Source: Brassica napus
Lineage: Eukaryota; Streptophyta; Magnoliopsida; Brassicales; Brassicaceae
Reading direction: 5' to 3'
Length of the DNA stretch: 64,000 nt
Assembly (NCBI RefSeq): GCF_020379485.1
Contig: NC_063444.1
Span: forward strand, 7,326,652-7,390,651
Shown here: piece after piece, positions 45,133-55,848 of the stretch
How the letters are laid out: each line of letters begins with the position of its first letter
Position numbering within the stretch: the stretch's first letter is position 1
The notes under the pieces: generated by a model
What the model saw: only the letters and a program-made list of their open reading frames with translations
Databases searched by the model: none
Told to the model about the DNA's origin: nothing
Position numbers and translations under genes: made by a program

Positions 45133-45854
45133 TAGGTCTGGGCATTTTAACCTGGATCCGAAAACCCGAACCAGAACCGATCCAAAAATACCCGACCCAG
45201 ACCCGGACCGAAAATTTACAAGTACCTTTTGGGTCTAAAATTGTTTTATCCGAATAGATCTGGAACCGAAAGGAACCGATCCGAATAGACCCGGACCCGA
45301 AAAGAACCGATCCGAATAGACTCGACCCGGTAAGAACCGATTTGTACCCGACTTAAAAACATGTATATCTAAAACTATGATATTTTGTGTTCTATTTTAT
45401 ACATATTATTTTATGATTTAGTTGAAATATCTTTTGTTAACAACATTTGTTATTTTGTAATATTGTTTAAGTAATATGAAGCTTTAAAATGTAAAATTTA
45501 GAGTTTAAAAATATTTTATTTTATTATTAATAGTTTCATTTAAGTTATTTTGTAAAATTTTAGATATATATGAATCCGAAAAGTTATGGGTATTTTAATT
45601 ATTGATGGAACTGGGTATGTCATGTCTTTTTCAGATCCTAAATACCCGAACCCGACCCGGACCCGATATGAATCCGAAAAGTTATGGGTATTTTAATTAT
45701 AGACCCGAACCGACCCGGACCCGAGAAGAACCGACCCGAACCCGAACCGAAAATTTCTAAGTACCTATTGGGTCTAAATATTTAAGATCCGAAAGATTCG
45801 GACCCGAAAGGAACCGGCCCGAACCCGACCCGAAGACCCGAACGCCCATGCCTA
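45133..45854. mobile_element. Non-autonomous hAT element with CCGAACC repeats, copy 2
   Basis: 722-bp relative of the element at 10505-11155. It has an 8-bp duplication AATATTCT (45125-45132 and 45855-45862), ends TAGGTCTGGGCA and complement of TAGGCATGGGCA, G/C-rich ACCCGACCCGGACCCG repeats near both ends and an A/T-rich centre. A 30-bp sequence (ATATGAATCCGAAAAGTTAT, GGGTATTTTA) is duplicated at about 45567 and 45668. Confidence 0.85.
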
Positions 45855-45862
45855 AATATTCT

Positions 45863-46345
45863 TTCTCATATCCAAGACGTCATCGGTCCCGATTCATTCA
45901 AAAAAAAAAGTCATAGGTCCCTAGTCTCCTGGGGCTGGAGACTAGATCAGTTTAAATGGATATTACTCTTTTCCTCGTCGCTATTGTTCTCAACAGTTGA
46001 TCTTATATCTAAGAGTATCTAGCGGGATCAATGTTTAGGTTACTCCTGAGCTGAAAATCTTGCCAGCCTCTCTTTTTTTCCAATCCTAAATTTCTCCCAT
46101 AACAATCTCCAAGATCTGGCAGTTTCGAAGACAAAATTGTTCTGCATTCATGGATAACCCTAGGCTCTATGGTTTCGAATAGAGAAACTCGATCATGTTT
46201 TGAATTTTACACCATAAGAATCCAAAGAATTATTGGAGCCAAAGGAACAAGTGATTAGTTGGATAGCAGCGCTTACATATAGCCTGTGGACATGGTATGT
46301 TCTGTGGATTAGTGAATGGACATATCTTTTCTCCACATATATACA
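45863..46345. other. Intergenic DNA left of the copia element
   Basis: No supported gene. A 68-codon minus-strand frame here shares its first 16 residues with the frame running out of the right LTR only because both start inside copies of the LTR. Confidence 0.45.
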
Positions 46346-46350
46346 AGTGG

Positions 46351-46752
46351 TGTTGGGAAAATTATCCAATATCGATGAGATGAAGATGGTATTAGACAAC
46401 TAGAAAATTTAAGAAGAAGACTCTTAATATTTAGGAAAGGGTTTACTACAAAGATTTTGTTTTTGGAAACTCTCTTTTACAAATATTTTCTCTCTTTGTT
46501 TTTCTTGATTCTTGGATGATTACAAATGGTGCTAAGCACCCCTATTTATACAAGTGAAGGAGCACACTCCAACAAGTTCTAGATTTCTCTAAATTATTAT
46601 TTATTTCAAAATATCTAACTCCATAACTTTCTCTCTTCTTCTACACAATTCTTCTTCTATACTTCTCCACTTTTCTCTAGATGTTTCTTCTTCTTGGACT
46701 AAGGCTTGATTATGATTTGATTAGTTTTGGGCTTAAGGAGGGAAATCCAACA
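46351..46752 (-). repeat. 3' LTR of the copia element
   Basis: 402 bp, differing from the other LTR at about three positions (for example TCTCTTTTAC against TCTCTCTTAC, and GGAAATCC against GGATATCC). Confidence 0.95.
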
Positions 46753-46753
46753 A

Positions 46754-46767
46754 ATCTCCCCCTTCCC
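46754..46767 (-). other. Polypurine tract of the copia element
   Basis: Minus strand reads GGGAAGGGGGAGAT immediately upstream of the 3' LTR, almost touching the Gag-Pol stop codon. Confidence 0.8.
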
Positions 46768-46770
46768 GAT

Positions 46771-49700
46771 TTAGCCCGAAACAGTCGCCATGCCTGTGCC
46801 TTTGCAGCAATCTTCAAACTTCTTGATCGGTAATACTTTGGTCATAAAGTCTGACCAATTTTCGTCGGTGTGTACCTTTGTGAGATGTATGAGCTTCTCT
46901 TCCAGAACTTCTCGGATCCAGTGATGTCGGATATCAATGTGCTTTGAGCGAGAGTGAAACGTTGGATTCTTTGCTAAGTGAATAGCACTTTGGTTGTCAC
47001 ATAGCATGTTGTACTTGTCTTGCTTTACTCTCAACTCAAGCAAGAAGTTCTTCATCCATAGCATCTCCTTGCATGCTTCCGTTGCTGCGATGTACTCCGC
47101 TTCCGTTGTGGATAAGGCAACACACTTTTGTAATTTCGATTGCCAGGAAACAGCTCCCCCTGCAAAGGTAGTCACAAATCCTGATGTTGATTTCCTTGAA
47201 TCTTTATCACCAGCCCAATCTGCATCGGTGTAACCGTTCAGCTCCAATTTTCCATTGCCAAAACATAGACACTTCTTCGTTGTGCCTCGTAGATAGCGTA
47301 GGATCCACTTAACTGCTTTCCAATGCTCCTTTCCTGGATTCGCTAGAAAGCGACTCACAACTCCTACTGCATAGGCAATGTCCGGTCTGGTGCACACCAT
47401 AGCATACATGAGACTGCCTACTGCTGATGCATATGGGGTAGTCTTCATTTCTTCTTTCTCTTTCTCACTTGTTGGACTTTGCTCCGAACATAACTTGAAA
47501 TGTCCACCAAGTGGAGTGTTCACTGGCTTTGCCTTATTCATGTTGAATCTCTCCAACACCCTTTCAACATATCGTTCTTGGGATAACCACAAAAGCTTCT
47601 TTGGTCTATCCCGAGTGATTTTCATTCCAAGAATCTGTCTCGCTTGCCCCAAATCTTTCATTGCAAAGGACTCTCCTAGGTCATTCTTCAATGCGGCTAT
47701 TTTGTTGCGATCTTGGCCCACAATCAACATATCGTCAACATAGAGTAATAATATGAGAAAGTCGCCGCTTTCGTACCTCTTTATAAAAACGCAATGATCG
47801 TTCTTGGTTTTCTTGAAGTTGTGATCCACCATGAAGGAGTCAAACTTCTTATACCATTGTCTTGGGGCTTGCTTGAGACCGTAAAGACTCTTCTTTAATC
47901 GGCACACCAAGTCTTCTTTTCCTGGAACCTTGAATCCTTCAGGTTGCTCCATATAGATCTCCTCCTCGAGTTCACCATGTAGAAAGGCCGTCTTGACATC
48001 GAGTTGTTCAATCTCCAAGTCTAGAACTGCTGCTAGACCAAGAACCACTCGGATAGAGGACATCTTCACCACTGGAGAGAATATTTCTTCAAAATCTATG
48101 CCTTTCTTTTGGTTGAATCCTTTCACAACCAATCGAGCTTTGTATCTTGGATTTGAGCTTCTATCTTCATACTTCAACCTATACACCCACTTGTTCTTCA
48201 AGGCTCTCTTTCCTTTTGGTAGCTTCATCAGCTCATAAGTGTGATTATCATGCAAGGATTGCATTTCATCTTGCATAGCTTCAACCCACTTATCTTTATG
48301 GGTGTCTCCTATGGCCTCCTCATAGCTTTGAGGCTCCCCCTCATCTGTAAGATTAACGTACTCATCTCGATAATATCTTACAGATGGTCTTGTCTCTCTT
48401 CCAGACCTTCTTGGCTCATGTTCTTCCTCTGGCTCCACTTGAACTTCTTCTTCACCTTCATCACCATTCGGATCCATGATTGGATCCCCTTCGCCATCAT
48501 CTCCAATCACTTGTTCATGATCTTGAGGCTTATGAGAATCTTCATTCCTTACAACCCTTAGCTTTGGTTTCTTTGATTTGTTGATGTCTTCGATTGTTTG
48601 ATCTTCGAAGAAAACAACATCTCTGCTCCGGATAACTTTTCTGTTAACCGGATCCCAAAGCCGATAGCCGAATTCGTCTTTTGGTGATCCAAGATAAATG
48701 CACTCTTTAGTCTTAGAGTCTAGCTTGGCTCGTTCATCCTTAGGTATATGGACAAACGTTCTGCAACCGAACACCTTCAAATGGTTGTAAGAGACCTTCT
48801 TACCCGACCAAACTTCCTCCGGGACATCGCCTTCCAAAGGAACTGATGGTGTAAGATTTATGACGTCCACTGCAGTCTTTATGGCTTCTCCCCAAAATGG
48901 TTTGGGTAGTTTAGCGTGAGAGAGCATGCACCGAACTCTTTCTGTGATCGTTCGATTCATTCTTTCAGCTAGCCCGTTCAGTTGTGGCGTCTTTGGTGGT
49001 GTCTTCTCCATCCTGATTCCATGAGCTTTGCAAAACGCTTCAAAGGGACCTCGGTACTCTCCACCATTGTCAGATCGAACACACTTGAGTTTTTGACCCG
49101 TACTTCGCTCTGCTTGGGCTACAAACTCCTTGAAAGCATCAAGAACTTGATCTTTTGACTTCAAAAGGTATACCCATACCTTCCTTGAATGGTCATCAAT
49201 AAAGGTGACGAAATATGATGCCCCTCCATTGGATTTCTCGGACATGGAGCATACGTCAGTATGCACAAGATCAAGAATATGCTTTCTTCTCATAGGCGTA
49301 GATGATCTTCGGAAAGCGACCCTATGTTGTTTTCCGGCTAAGCAATCATGACATGGTGAGAGAGAAATACCTTTCATATCAGGAAGAAGTTTCTTGCTAG
49401 AAAGTATACTTAAACCTTTCTCACTCATATGCCCGAGTCTTCGGTGCCATATATCGATGTCATCACTTGCAACGTTTACTTCTTCCTTGCAAAGCTTGGC
49501 TTGAGTCACGTATAATGAGCCTTCTTTTCTTCCTCGAGCCATGATCAAACTTCCTTTGGTTAACTTCCATTTGCCACCACCAAAATGACTGTCCAAGCCG
49601 ACATCATCGAGCTTTCCGGTTGATATGAGATTGAGTCGCATGTCGGGAACATGTCTCACATCCTTGAGAACTATCTTACATCCAGTGTTTGATGTAAGAA

Positions 49701-50736
49701 TAACATCCCCCTTTCCAATGATCTTGCTTCTTCCTTGATTTCCCATTTGAACATTACCAAAGTCACCACTTTGATAGGTTGTGAAGAAGCTTCCATGAGG
49801 GGTGACGTGAAAAGAAGCACCAGAATCAACGATCCATGAGCTATCATCAGAGCTAAGATTACATTCTCCAACGAGATATAATTCTTCGCTCTGGTCTTCC
49901 ACAATGGTGGTAGTCTTTTCTTCATGCTTCTTTGTAGGATTGAACCGGTCTGGTTTGATATTACCGGCTTGTTTGTCTTTCTTGAAAAACCGACATTCCG
50001 ACTTCATGTGACCCTGTTTGCCACAGTAATAGCAAGTAACTCTCGGACGTGACTTGGATCTTCCTCGAGATTGGTCTCGTCCTCTGCTTCGGTTTTGACC
50101 ACGAGTCTCTTCTCTACCTCGTCTATCAACAATGTTAGCTTCTGAATATGAACTCGAACCTCGTTCCTTCCTGCGAACTTCTTCGTTTAGAAGGCTATCA
50201 GTGACGGTGTCCATGGTAAGCTTTCCCTCCGGTGCTGAATTGCTTAGAGTGACAACTAGTGTGTCCCAACTCTCCGGCAGTGAACTGAGGAGTAAAAGGG
50301 CTTGCATTTCGTCTTCAACCTTCATATCAACTTTGTTAAGCTGATTTACAATCCCCTTGAAATTGTTCAAGTGCTCCATCATGCTCTGGCCATCCTTGTA
50401 CTCCAACTTTACCAACCGTCGAACAAGAAGAGCTTTGTTTCGAGGTGTTTTCTTTTGAATCATGGATTCAAGTTTTGTCCATAATTCAAAAGCATTTGTG
50501 TAGGTAGAGACATGTTCAAAAAGAGATCGGTCGACATACTTACGGATTACGGCAACCGCCTTTCTATTAAGAATCTCCCATGCTTTATCATCCTTTCCTT
50601 CCGGCTTATCCTTCATGATGATGGGCTCATGCAAATCCTTACAATAAAGGTGATCTTCCATCATCGGTTTCCAATAAGAGAAGTTGTCCGTCGTGAGCTT
50701 GAACATGTCACCTTCAAAGGTAACGGTGGCCTCCAT
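46771..50736 (-). CDS. Copia Gag-Pol polyprotein
   Basis: One uninterrupted frame of 1321 residues from the Met at 50736 (MEATVTFEGDMF); the same frame is open upstream into the LTR, but this Met follows the primer-binding site and fits copia Gag starts. In order: a UBN2-type Gag; a CCHC knuckle (CYYCGKQGHMKSEC); a protease with DSGA (SWIVDSGASFHV); a GAG pre-integrase HHCC zinc region (HRRLGHM, CHDCLAGK); an integrase core with its Asp-Asp-Glu (HTDVC, RSDNGGEY, PQLNGLAERMNRT); reverse transcriptase (DVKTAFLHGELEEEIYM, LLYVDDMLIVG); and RNase H (GYTDADWAGD, STTEAEYIAATEA). All catalytic motifs are intact. The order integrase before reverse transcriptase defines Ty1/copia, and the text is close to the Tnt1/Tork lineage. 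It makes the particle and enzymes for retrotransposition. Confidence 0.96.
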   Translation of the reverse strand: MEATVTFEGDMFKLTTDNFSYWKPMMEDHLYCKDLHEPIIMKDKPEGKDDKAWEILNRKAVAVIRKYVDRSLFEHVSTYTNAFELWTKLESMIQKKTPRNKALLVRRLVKLEYKDGQSMMEHLNNFKGIVNQLNKVDMKVEDEMQALLLLSSLPESWDTLVVTLSNSAPEGKLTMDTVTDSLLNEEVRRKERGSSSYSEANIVDRRGREETRGQNRSRGRDQSRGRSKSRPRVTCYYCGKQGHMKSECRFFKKDKQAGNIKPDRFNPTKKHEEKTTTIVEDQSEELYLVGECNLSSDDSSWIVDSGASFHVTPHGSFFTTYQSGDFGNVQMGNQGRSKIIGKGDVILTSNTGCKIVLKDVRHVPDMRLNLISTGKLDDVGLDSHFGGGKWKLTKGSLIMARGRKEGSLYVTQAKLCKEEVNVASDDIDIWHRRLGHMSEKGLSILSSKKLLPDMKGISLSPCHDCLAGKQHRVAFRRSSTPMRRKHILDLVHTDVCSMSEKSNGGASYFVTFIDDHSRKVWVYLLKSKDQVLDAFKEFVAQAERSTGQKLKCVRSDNGGEYRGPFEAFCKAHGIRMEKTPPKTPQLNGLAERMNRTITERVRCMLSHAKLPKPFWGEAIKTAVDVINLTPSVPLEGDVPEEVWSGKKVSYNHLKVFGCRTFVHIPKDERAKLDSKTKECIYLGSPKDEFGYRLWDPVNRKVIRSRDVVFFEDQTIEDINKSKKPKLRVVRNEDSHKPQDHEQVIGDDGEGDPIMDPNGDEGEEEVQVEPEEEHEPRRSGRETRPSVRYYRDEYVNLTDEGEPQSYEEAIGDTHKDKWVEAMQDEMQSLHDNHTYELMKLPKGKRALKNKWVYRLKYEDRSSNPRYKARLVVKGFNQKKGIDFEEIFSPVVKMSSIRVVLGLAAVLDLEIEQLDVKTAFLHGELEEEIYMEQPEGFKVPGKEDLVCRLKKSLYGLKQAPRQWYKKFDSFMVDHNFKKTKNDHCVFIKRYESGDFLILLLYVDDMLIVGQDRNKIAALKNDLGESFAMKDLGQARQILGMKITRDRPKKLLWLSQERYVERVLERFNMNKAKPVNTPLGGHFKLCSEQSPTSEKEKEEMKTTPYASAVGSLMYAMVCTRPDIAYAVGVVSRFLANPGKEHWKAVKWILRYLRGTTKKCLCFGNGKLELNGYTDADWAGDKDSRKSTSGFVTTFAGGAVSWQSKLQKCVALSTTEAEYIAATEACKEMLWMKNFLLELRVKQDKYNMLCDNQSAIHLAKNPTFHSRSKHIDIRHHWIREVLEEKLIHLTKVHTDENWSDFMTKVLPIKKFEDCCKGTGMATVSG

Positions 50737-50766
50737 CTTCACTTCTTCAAAGATAACGGTAACCTT

Positions 50767-50778
50767 GCTCTGATACCA
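50767..50778 (-). other. Initiator tRNA-Met primer-binding site
   Basis: Minus strand reads TGGTATCAGAGC, two bases inside the 5' LTR, complementary to the 3' end of plant initiator tRNA-Met, the usual copia primer. Confidence 0.9.
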
Positions 50779-50780
50779 GC

Positions 50781-51182
50781 TGTTGGGAAAATTATCCAAT
50801 ATCGATGAGATGAAGATGGTATTAGACAACTAGAAAATTTAAGAAGAAGACTCTTAATATTTAGGAAAGGGTTTACTACAAAGATTTTGTTTTTGGAAAC
50901 TCTCTCTTACAAATATTTTCTCTCTTTGTTTTTCTTGATTCTTGGATGATTACAAATGGTGCTAAGCACCCCTATTTATACAAGTGAAGGAGCATACTCC
51001 AACAAGTTCTAGATTTCTCTAAATTATTATTTATTTCAAAATATCTAACTCCATAACTTTCTCTCTTCTTCTACACAATTCTTCTTCTATACTTCTCCAC
51101 TTTTCTCTAGATGTTTCTTCTTCTTGGACTAAGGCTTGATTATGATTTGATTAGTTTTGGGCTTAAGGAGGGATATCCAACA
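50781..51182 (-). repeat. 5' LTR of the copia element
   Basis: 402 bp, TG...CA, near identical to the LTR at 46351-46752. Confidence 0.95.
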
Positions 51183-51187
51183 AGTGG

Positions 51188-51890
51188 TTCATTTTATTTT
51201 TTTGGTAATCAAGTGGTTCATTTAAAAGTTCCATAAGAAAACAAGCCCAAAATAGTCACCGGAAGTGCCCCGCAGAACACCATCTCTTCTATTTAAGTGT
51301 TTATGAAGCATATGAATATGAAATTAATTCAGTCAAAAACCATTATTTACATCAAGGTGCTGTACCTGTGGTAAGAAGAAATAAATCAAAGAATAAAAAA
51401 GTCCGTTGAAAGAACCAACTGAAAAAGGTAACGGTCTTCTTCTTTTTTTTTTTTTTTTGCAAACCAATATCTGACGCAATCTTCATATGTTTTGCCTCCC
51501 AAATCTACCACAGAGATTTTTCTCATGGTTTTGTCCACGATTTTGATGAGTCGCAGTGGAAGAAACTGCGGACACAATTGAGAGAAAGGGTGAACGTCTC
51601 TAACACTCTTGCTTCTCACACACGTCACTTTCTATTTACCAGGCACAATTGGGAGAAAGCTCGTCCAAACTAGAGCTAGAAAGATGGAAAGAAAAACCAA
51701 AAAGTTCTGATTGGTACAACATATTGGAGTGTGAAATTAAAGACTTACTTCAAATATCATATACGCAATTCTTTTTACTCAAATGTAAATTTTTATTTTA
51801 GTTCGATGAGATTATTACTTCATATATCCAACCATCCATCTCTTCTTTTGTTTTCCTCGATGATTATTAAACCAAGTGATCAATAAGATT
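51188..51890. other. Intergenic DNA between copia element and GOX3
   Basis: Holds the 3' flank of GOX3. An 80-codon minus-strand frame at 51386-51628 has no recognisable domain and ends in low-complexity Lys/Glu, so it is not called. Confidence 0.4.
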
Positions 51891-51892
51891 CC

Positions 51893-54102
51893 CTATAGCT
51901 TGGCCGGGAGGTAATGAGGAAAGTCCCAATCGGTCTTGATGTGGTTTCTACTGATCTCTCTCAGAGAACTGCACCCACTTAGTGCCATTGTCAGCTCGAG
52001 CTCATCTCTTAGCATTTGCAGCATCTTCCTCACTCCGGCCTCTCCGTCCGCTGCAAGCGAGAACAAGGTTGGCCTCCCAACCTAATCAACATTTAATAAT
52101 TAGTTACATGTCGTGTGAATTATTATATTATCAAGTGAGGGTATTCATATGCTAGCAATGGGATTAGTCATTTTCTTGGGTTCATTTTTGACTAATCCCA
52201 TTGCTAGCATGGTAAAAATTAGGGAGAGGCAATCAGTGTTACTACTCATGCAGAACCGAAATGAAAAGAGAGAAAACATGGGGAATATAAGAGCTAAAGA
52301 GTGTGTTTGATGAATGAACTTACAAAGACACCTGAAGCTCCAAGAGCCAATGCTTTAAATATATCTGTTCCACGGCGAACCCCACCGTCAAGAAACACCG
52401 GTATCCGACCCTGCACGGCTTTAACCACCTGCCATTTTTGAATTTGCTTGGTAGAATCAAATTTAAATATCCATAAAACAAATATGAAAAAAATAAGCTG
52501 AAGTCTTTTTTTTTGTAACACTGATGAAGTCATTATTTAGAACTGTTTTTTCTAATGTAAATGCATTTAGAGGTTAACCTCTTCAAGGGCCATTATAGTT
52601 GGAGGGACATAATCGAGCTGACGAGCTCCATGGTTAGAAACTATAATCCCTTCAGCTCCATATTCAACCGCGATCCTTGCTGCCAAAATTTCAAATGATC
52701 AAAAGAATGTTCTCAACTTTGTTTTTGTGATTTTAAAGTAAAAGGTTTGATGCAGAGTGTTACCATCCTCAGCTGTAAGAACACCCTTGAGAAGTATTGG
52801 CAAGCTTGTGATTGATTGGAGCCACTTTATATCCTATAAGAAGAAGAAACAAACAGCTCAGAGAAGCTGAAACAAAATACTTGCCAGCTGAACAAATATT
52901 TAGACATATTCTAACCTTCCAGCTAAGTGATTGATCAACTTGACTTGCAGCATAAGAAGCTAGCCATGAGTCATTGGTCTGCAATTATCAACAGAAACAG
53001 ATAGTGTAAGGTATTTAGCTTCTAGATCCATTTTGTATGTTTATTATATCATTGTGTCACTGACCTTGTCTATTTCCCCAAGATCCAACCCTTCGAAGTT
53101 CTTCAAAGTTAGATCTCGAGGAAGCGCGAATCTGCAAAAGATAATATCCATCAAGGTAAGCAAAATATTTCACAAACTTTTATATGATGGTGTGAAGTTT
53201 ATTCACCTGTTTTTGATGTCGGCTTCTCTGCGTCCGAACCTAGGGGTATCTACAGTAAGAGCAATCGCTTTGAATCCAGCTTCTTCAGCTCGTTTCGCAA
53301 GCTGTCTAACCACGTATCTGTCCTCATAGACCTGGAATCAAGAGAGAATCAATAGCTAAAAAAATTATCGAAAAGTGAAAATACATAACTCGTGTGGAGA
53401 AAAGCTCATGTGCATACTTACGTAGAGTTGGAAGAAACGAATACCAGGTCCTGTGGAAGCAACTTCATCAACACTACAAGTAGCACATGTAGATAAAGTC
53501 TGAAAAAAATATCAAATAATAATTAAAATGAATGTAAAAAGGAGATAGCCAATAAGATGTTGAGAGAGAGAGAATCAAAACCATGATCGTTCCAGCAGCG
53601 GAAGTAGCTCTGGCGGTTGCAAGCTCGCCTGCAATGACAAGCCATTTCACATAGTGAACGTTAAGGGAAATGAGATTGCTTCTTTTTCCTTACAAGACAT
53701 CTCAAGAAGCTACTCTCATAACATATCTCAAAAAGGACTTACCATCAGGGTGAGCCATTTTCTGCATTGCCGTAGGAGCAACCATGATTGGCATGGAAAT
53801 GTTAAACCCTAAAACCCTTGTGCTCACATCAATCTCGCTTACATCTTTGAGAATCCGAGGCCTAAACCTATTTTTTTTCAACATATGAAAAAGGAAAAGT
53901 AATATACCCCAATACTTAAATACAATTTATAAGGAGGAAAGGAAAGAACATATGGGTTCCCTTACAGAATCCTGGAGAAGGCGTTACGATTCTCCTGAAG
54001 AGTCCACTGATCCTCTGCACCAGATGCATAGTAATCATATACCAACTTTGGTAATTTCTCCTTTGCGATTTTCTCGTATTCCATCACGTTCGTTATCTCC
54101 AT
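51893..54102 (-). CDS. GOX3: (S)-2-hydroxy-acid oxidase, glycolate oxidase family (GOX3)
   Basis: Eleven exons splice in frame to 368 residues: 54102-53966, 53867-53743, 53628-53582, 53499-53422, 53331-53207, 53131-53065, 52978-52916, 52833-52764, 52679-52579, 52428-52324 and 52081-51893. It is an FMN-dependent TIM-barrel enzyme that oxidises 2-hydroxy acids to 2-oxo acids with release of hydrogen peroxide in peroxisomes. Start [14 protein letters not shown], Tyr24 in [12 protein letters not shown], catalytic His254 in [10 protein letters not shown] and the FMN loop DGGVRRGTD are all present. The C-terminus AKL acts as a peroxisomal targeting signal 1. Unlike the usual SSWAT at 106-110, this copy reads STCAT, so the substrate-site Trp108 is Cys. 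Length equals that of Arabidopsis GOX1-3. Intron 1 ends in an A-rich run (GAAAAAAAATAG) instead of a pyrimidine tract. Its neighbours suggest GOX3 (At4g18360) rather than GOX1/2. Confidence 0.93.
52149..52210. repeat. Perfect 22-bp inverted repeat in the last GOX3 intron
   Basis: ATGCTAGCAATGGGATTAGT plus CA at 52149-52170 is exactly complementary to 52189-52210, with an 18-base T-rich loop. In the RNA it would form a strong stem within the intron between exons 10 and 11. Confidence 0.9.
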
Positions 54103-54264
54103 TTCTTTTTTGTAATTTCTGCGCGGGATTACACGGAGAACGTCTTGGTGTTCTTGAGAAGGTGGCGAAGAATACTATAAGATGAAGTCATAAAGTAACA
54201 TACGTCTCTGTACCCAAAGTTATATTATAACTGGCAACTACTTTCTTTATATTTTATACAGAGC
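54103..54264 (-). promoter_or_regulatory. Remaining GOX3 leader and core promoter, with TATA box
   Basis: 162 bp between the GOX3 ATG and the Harbinger insertion. On the minus strand TATAAAATA lies at 54250-54258, about 150 bp upstream of the ATG and only a few bases from the element. Any upstream control sequence is now beyond 4.8 kb of transposon. Confidence 0.55.
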
Positions 54265-54429
54265 TAAGACCACGTTTATCCCTAGTTCTTAATGGGATCC
54301 TTAGCCCAAATAAGTGAATTAATTAAATCAAAACAAAAGAAAAAGGAGATTATCGATCTTTACTTTGAGATTTTTGTGATCGGTAATAAGGGAGGTGTTA
54401 GAGGCACGTGTCAGCACAGGAGGTAAAAG

Positions 54430-55125
54430 TATTTTTTTTTCTATTTTCTTTTCTGTTTTATTTTCTTCTCTCCTCTCACTTCGTTCTCTCATCTCTCCCC
54501 GTTTTCTCCGTCAACAAAGAAGGAGCGAACCGACGAAAGATCAAAACCCACGACCGTGCCTCCACCACTGATCCTCCGTCGTGGTTCTCGTCTTCTCGTC
54601 TTCTCGTCTTCTCCGTCGCCGATTGAAACAACCACCGATCGAAACCCACAACCGATCGAAACCCACCAGCAAGGACGACGGCTATCGCGATCCAGACGGC
54701 GTCTCCTCCGTATGGTCTCGTCATCGCCGGCAGTAGAAGATCGAAACCCACCACCGATCGAACGTCTTCTCTTGTTTCGTCCTCCGTCTTCTCTCGTCTT
54801 CACCGCCAGAAAAAGGATCAAAATCCACCAAGGACGAAGATTGTGTCGGTCCTTACGGCGTCTCCTCTGTCTTCTCTCAGTCCCGACAAAGTCTCCTCCG
54901 TCGCTTCACGTCTTCTCCGGCAGAAGAACCCACCACGGACGACGAGTGTCTCGGTACTCATCAAAGCCGCGATTCCGTCTTCTCTCTACTTCTCCGTCAG
55001 AAGACCGAACGAGACCACCACGGAAATCGACTCTCTCGGTCTTCATCACGGCGTCGATGCCGTCTTCTCTCTTCTTCTCCGTCAGAAGACCGATCTCTTC
55101 AACTTTGAGATCACTTCCGAAGTGG
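54430..55125 (+). repeat. C/T-rich leader repeats of the Harbinger element
   Basis: Imperfect units such as CGTCTTCTCTCTTCTTCTCC, GTCAGAAGACCGA and CACCACGGACGA recur several times. Overlapping open frames exist on both strands (62-190 codons) as a by-product of the low complexity. They probably represent an untranslated leader, ending in donor-like AAG|TGGTAAATG. Confidence 0.45.
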
Positions 55126-55848
55126 TAAATGTTTCGAACTTTGGCTCAGTATTTTTGGTATTAAGTTAGTTCAGATTGAAACCGGTAACGTTTGAGACTA
55201 GTTAGTTTAGATTGAGATTGAAACTGGTAAAGATTTGAGACTAGTTAATTTAGATTGAGATTTAAATTAGCTAGTTCTTAATCTAGCAAACTGGTAAATG
55301 ATTGGAAGTTCGGCTCTGTATTGTTGTGTATTGTTCTCTATAGATCATCTTCTGATTTGGTTTGGTTTACATTGAAATCATTTATTTACATAATTTTATT
55401 TGCTTTGGTTTGCGTTGATGAATCATGTGAGGAGGCAAAGATCTGAATGAGCAGCCAAAGACAGCTTATTTCTTGGAGGTGTTGGCCCGGTGAGGAAGGG
55501 TGTGAAGCACACTTGAGACTCTCGGTTAGGTAAGTGTCCAAAACTTCATAGTTGACTGCTTAATAAATGCTGGTTAGATTTAGGTTATGGTTGTGATGAA
55601 TGCTTGCGATTAATGGTTGTGTTCAATGTTTGTGTTAGATAGTATTGCTCTGATGTGTGCTAGATAATAAATTTGTTAGATACTTGTCTAATCACCTCAA
55701 CTCAAATAAAATCAAAGAGTAAAGCTAATTAAAAGCCACCTAACACGAACTTCCTCTCCTATCTCGTATTAAAACATCATCTTTCTCTCTTTCTTTTCAT
55801 CAATAAACACATTTCTTCTTCTTCCTCTCTTCTCTCACATATCAGGAT

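Larger units (their letters stand above)
46351..51182 (-). mobile_element. Intact Ty1/copia LTR retrotransposon, Tnt1-like
   Basis: 4832-bp element on the minus strand with 402-bp LTRs (46351-46752 and 50781-51182) starting TGTTGGGAAA and ending CCAACA, and a perfect 5-bp duplication AGTGG (46346-46350 and 51183-51187). I count about three differences between the LTRs (under 1%). The primer-binding site matches initiator tRNA-Met and a G-rich polypurine tract adjoins the 3' LTR. One uninterrupted Gag-Pol frame is present, so it looks recently active and potentially autonomous. Confidence 0.96.

Noticed and set aside
46193..46399. Minus-strand frame starting MSNTIFISSILDNFPN left of the copia element
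   Set aside because: It begins inside the 3' LTR and runs into flanking DNA; the shared start with the Gag-Pol frame is only LTR sequence.
51386..51628. 80-codon minus-strand frame between the copia element and GOX3
   Set aside because: No recognisable domain, and its middle is a poly-Lys/Glu run from a T-rich tract.
54489..55169. Several long overlapping frames on both strands at the left of the Harbinger element
   Set aside because: C/T-rich low complexity gives open frames on both strands; no domain and no homologue among Harbinger proteins.
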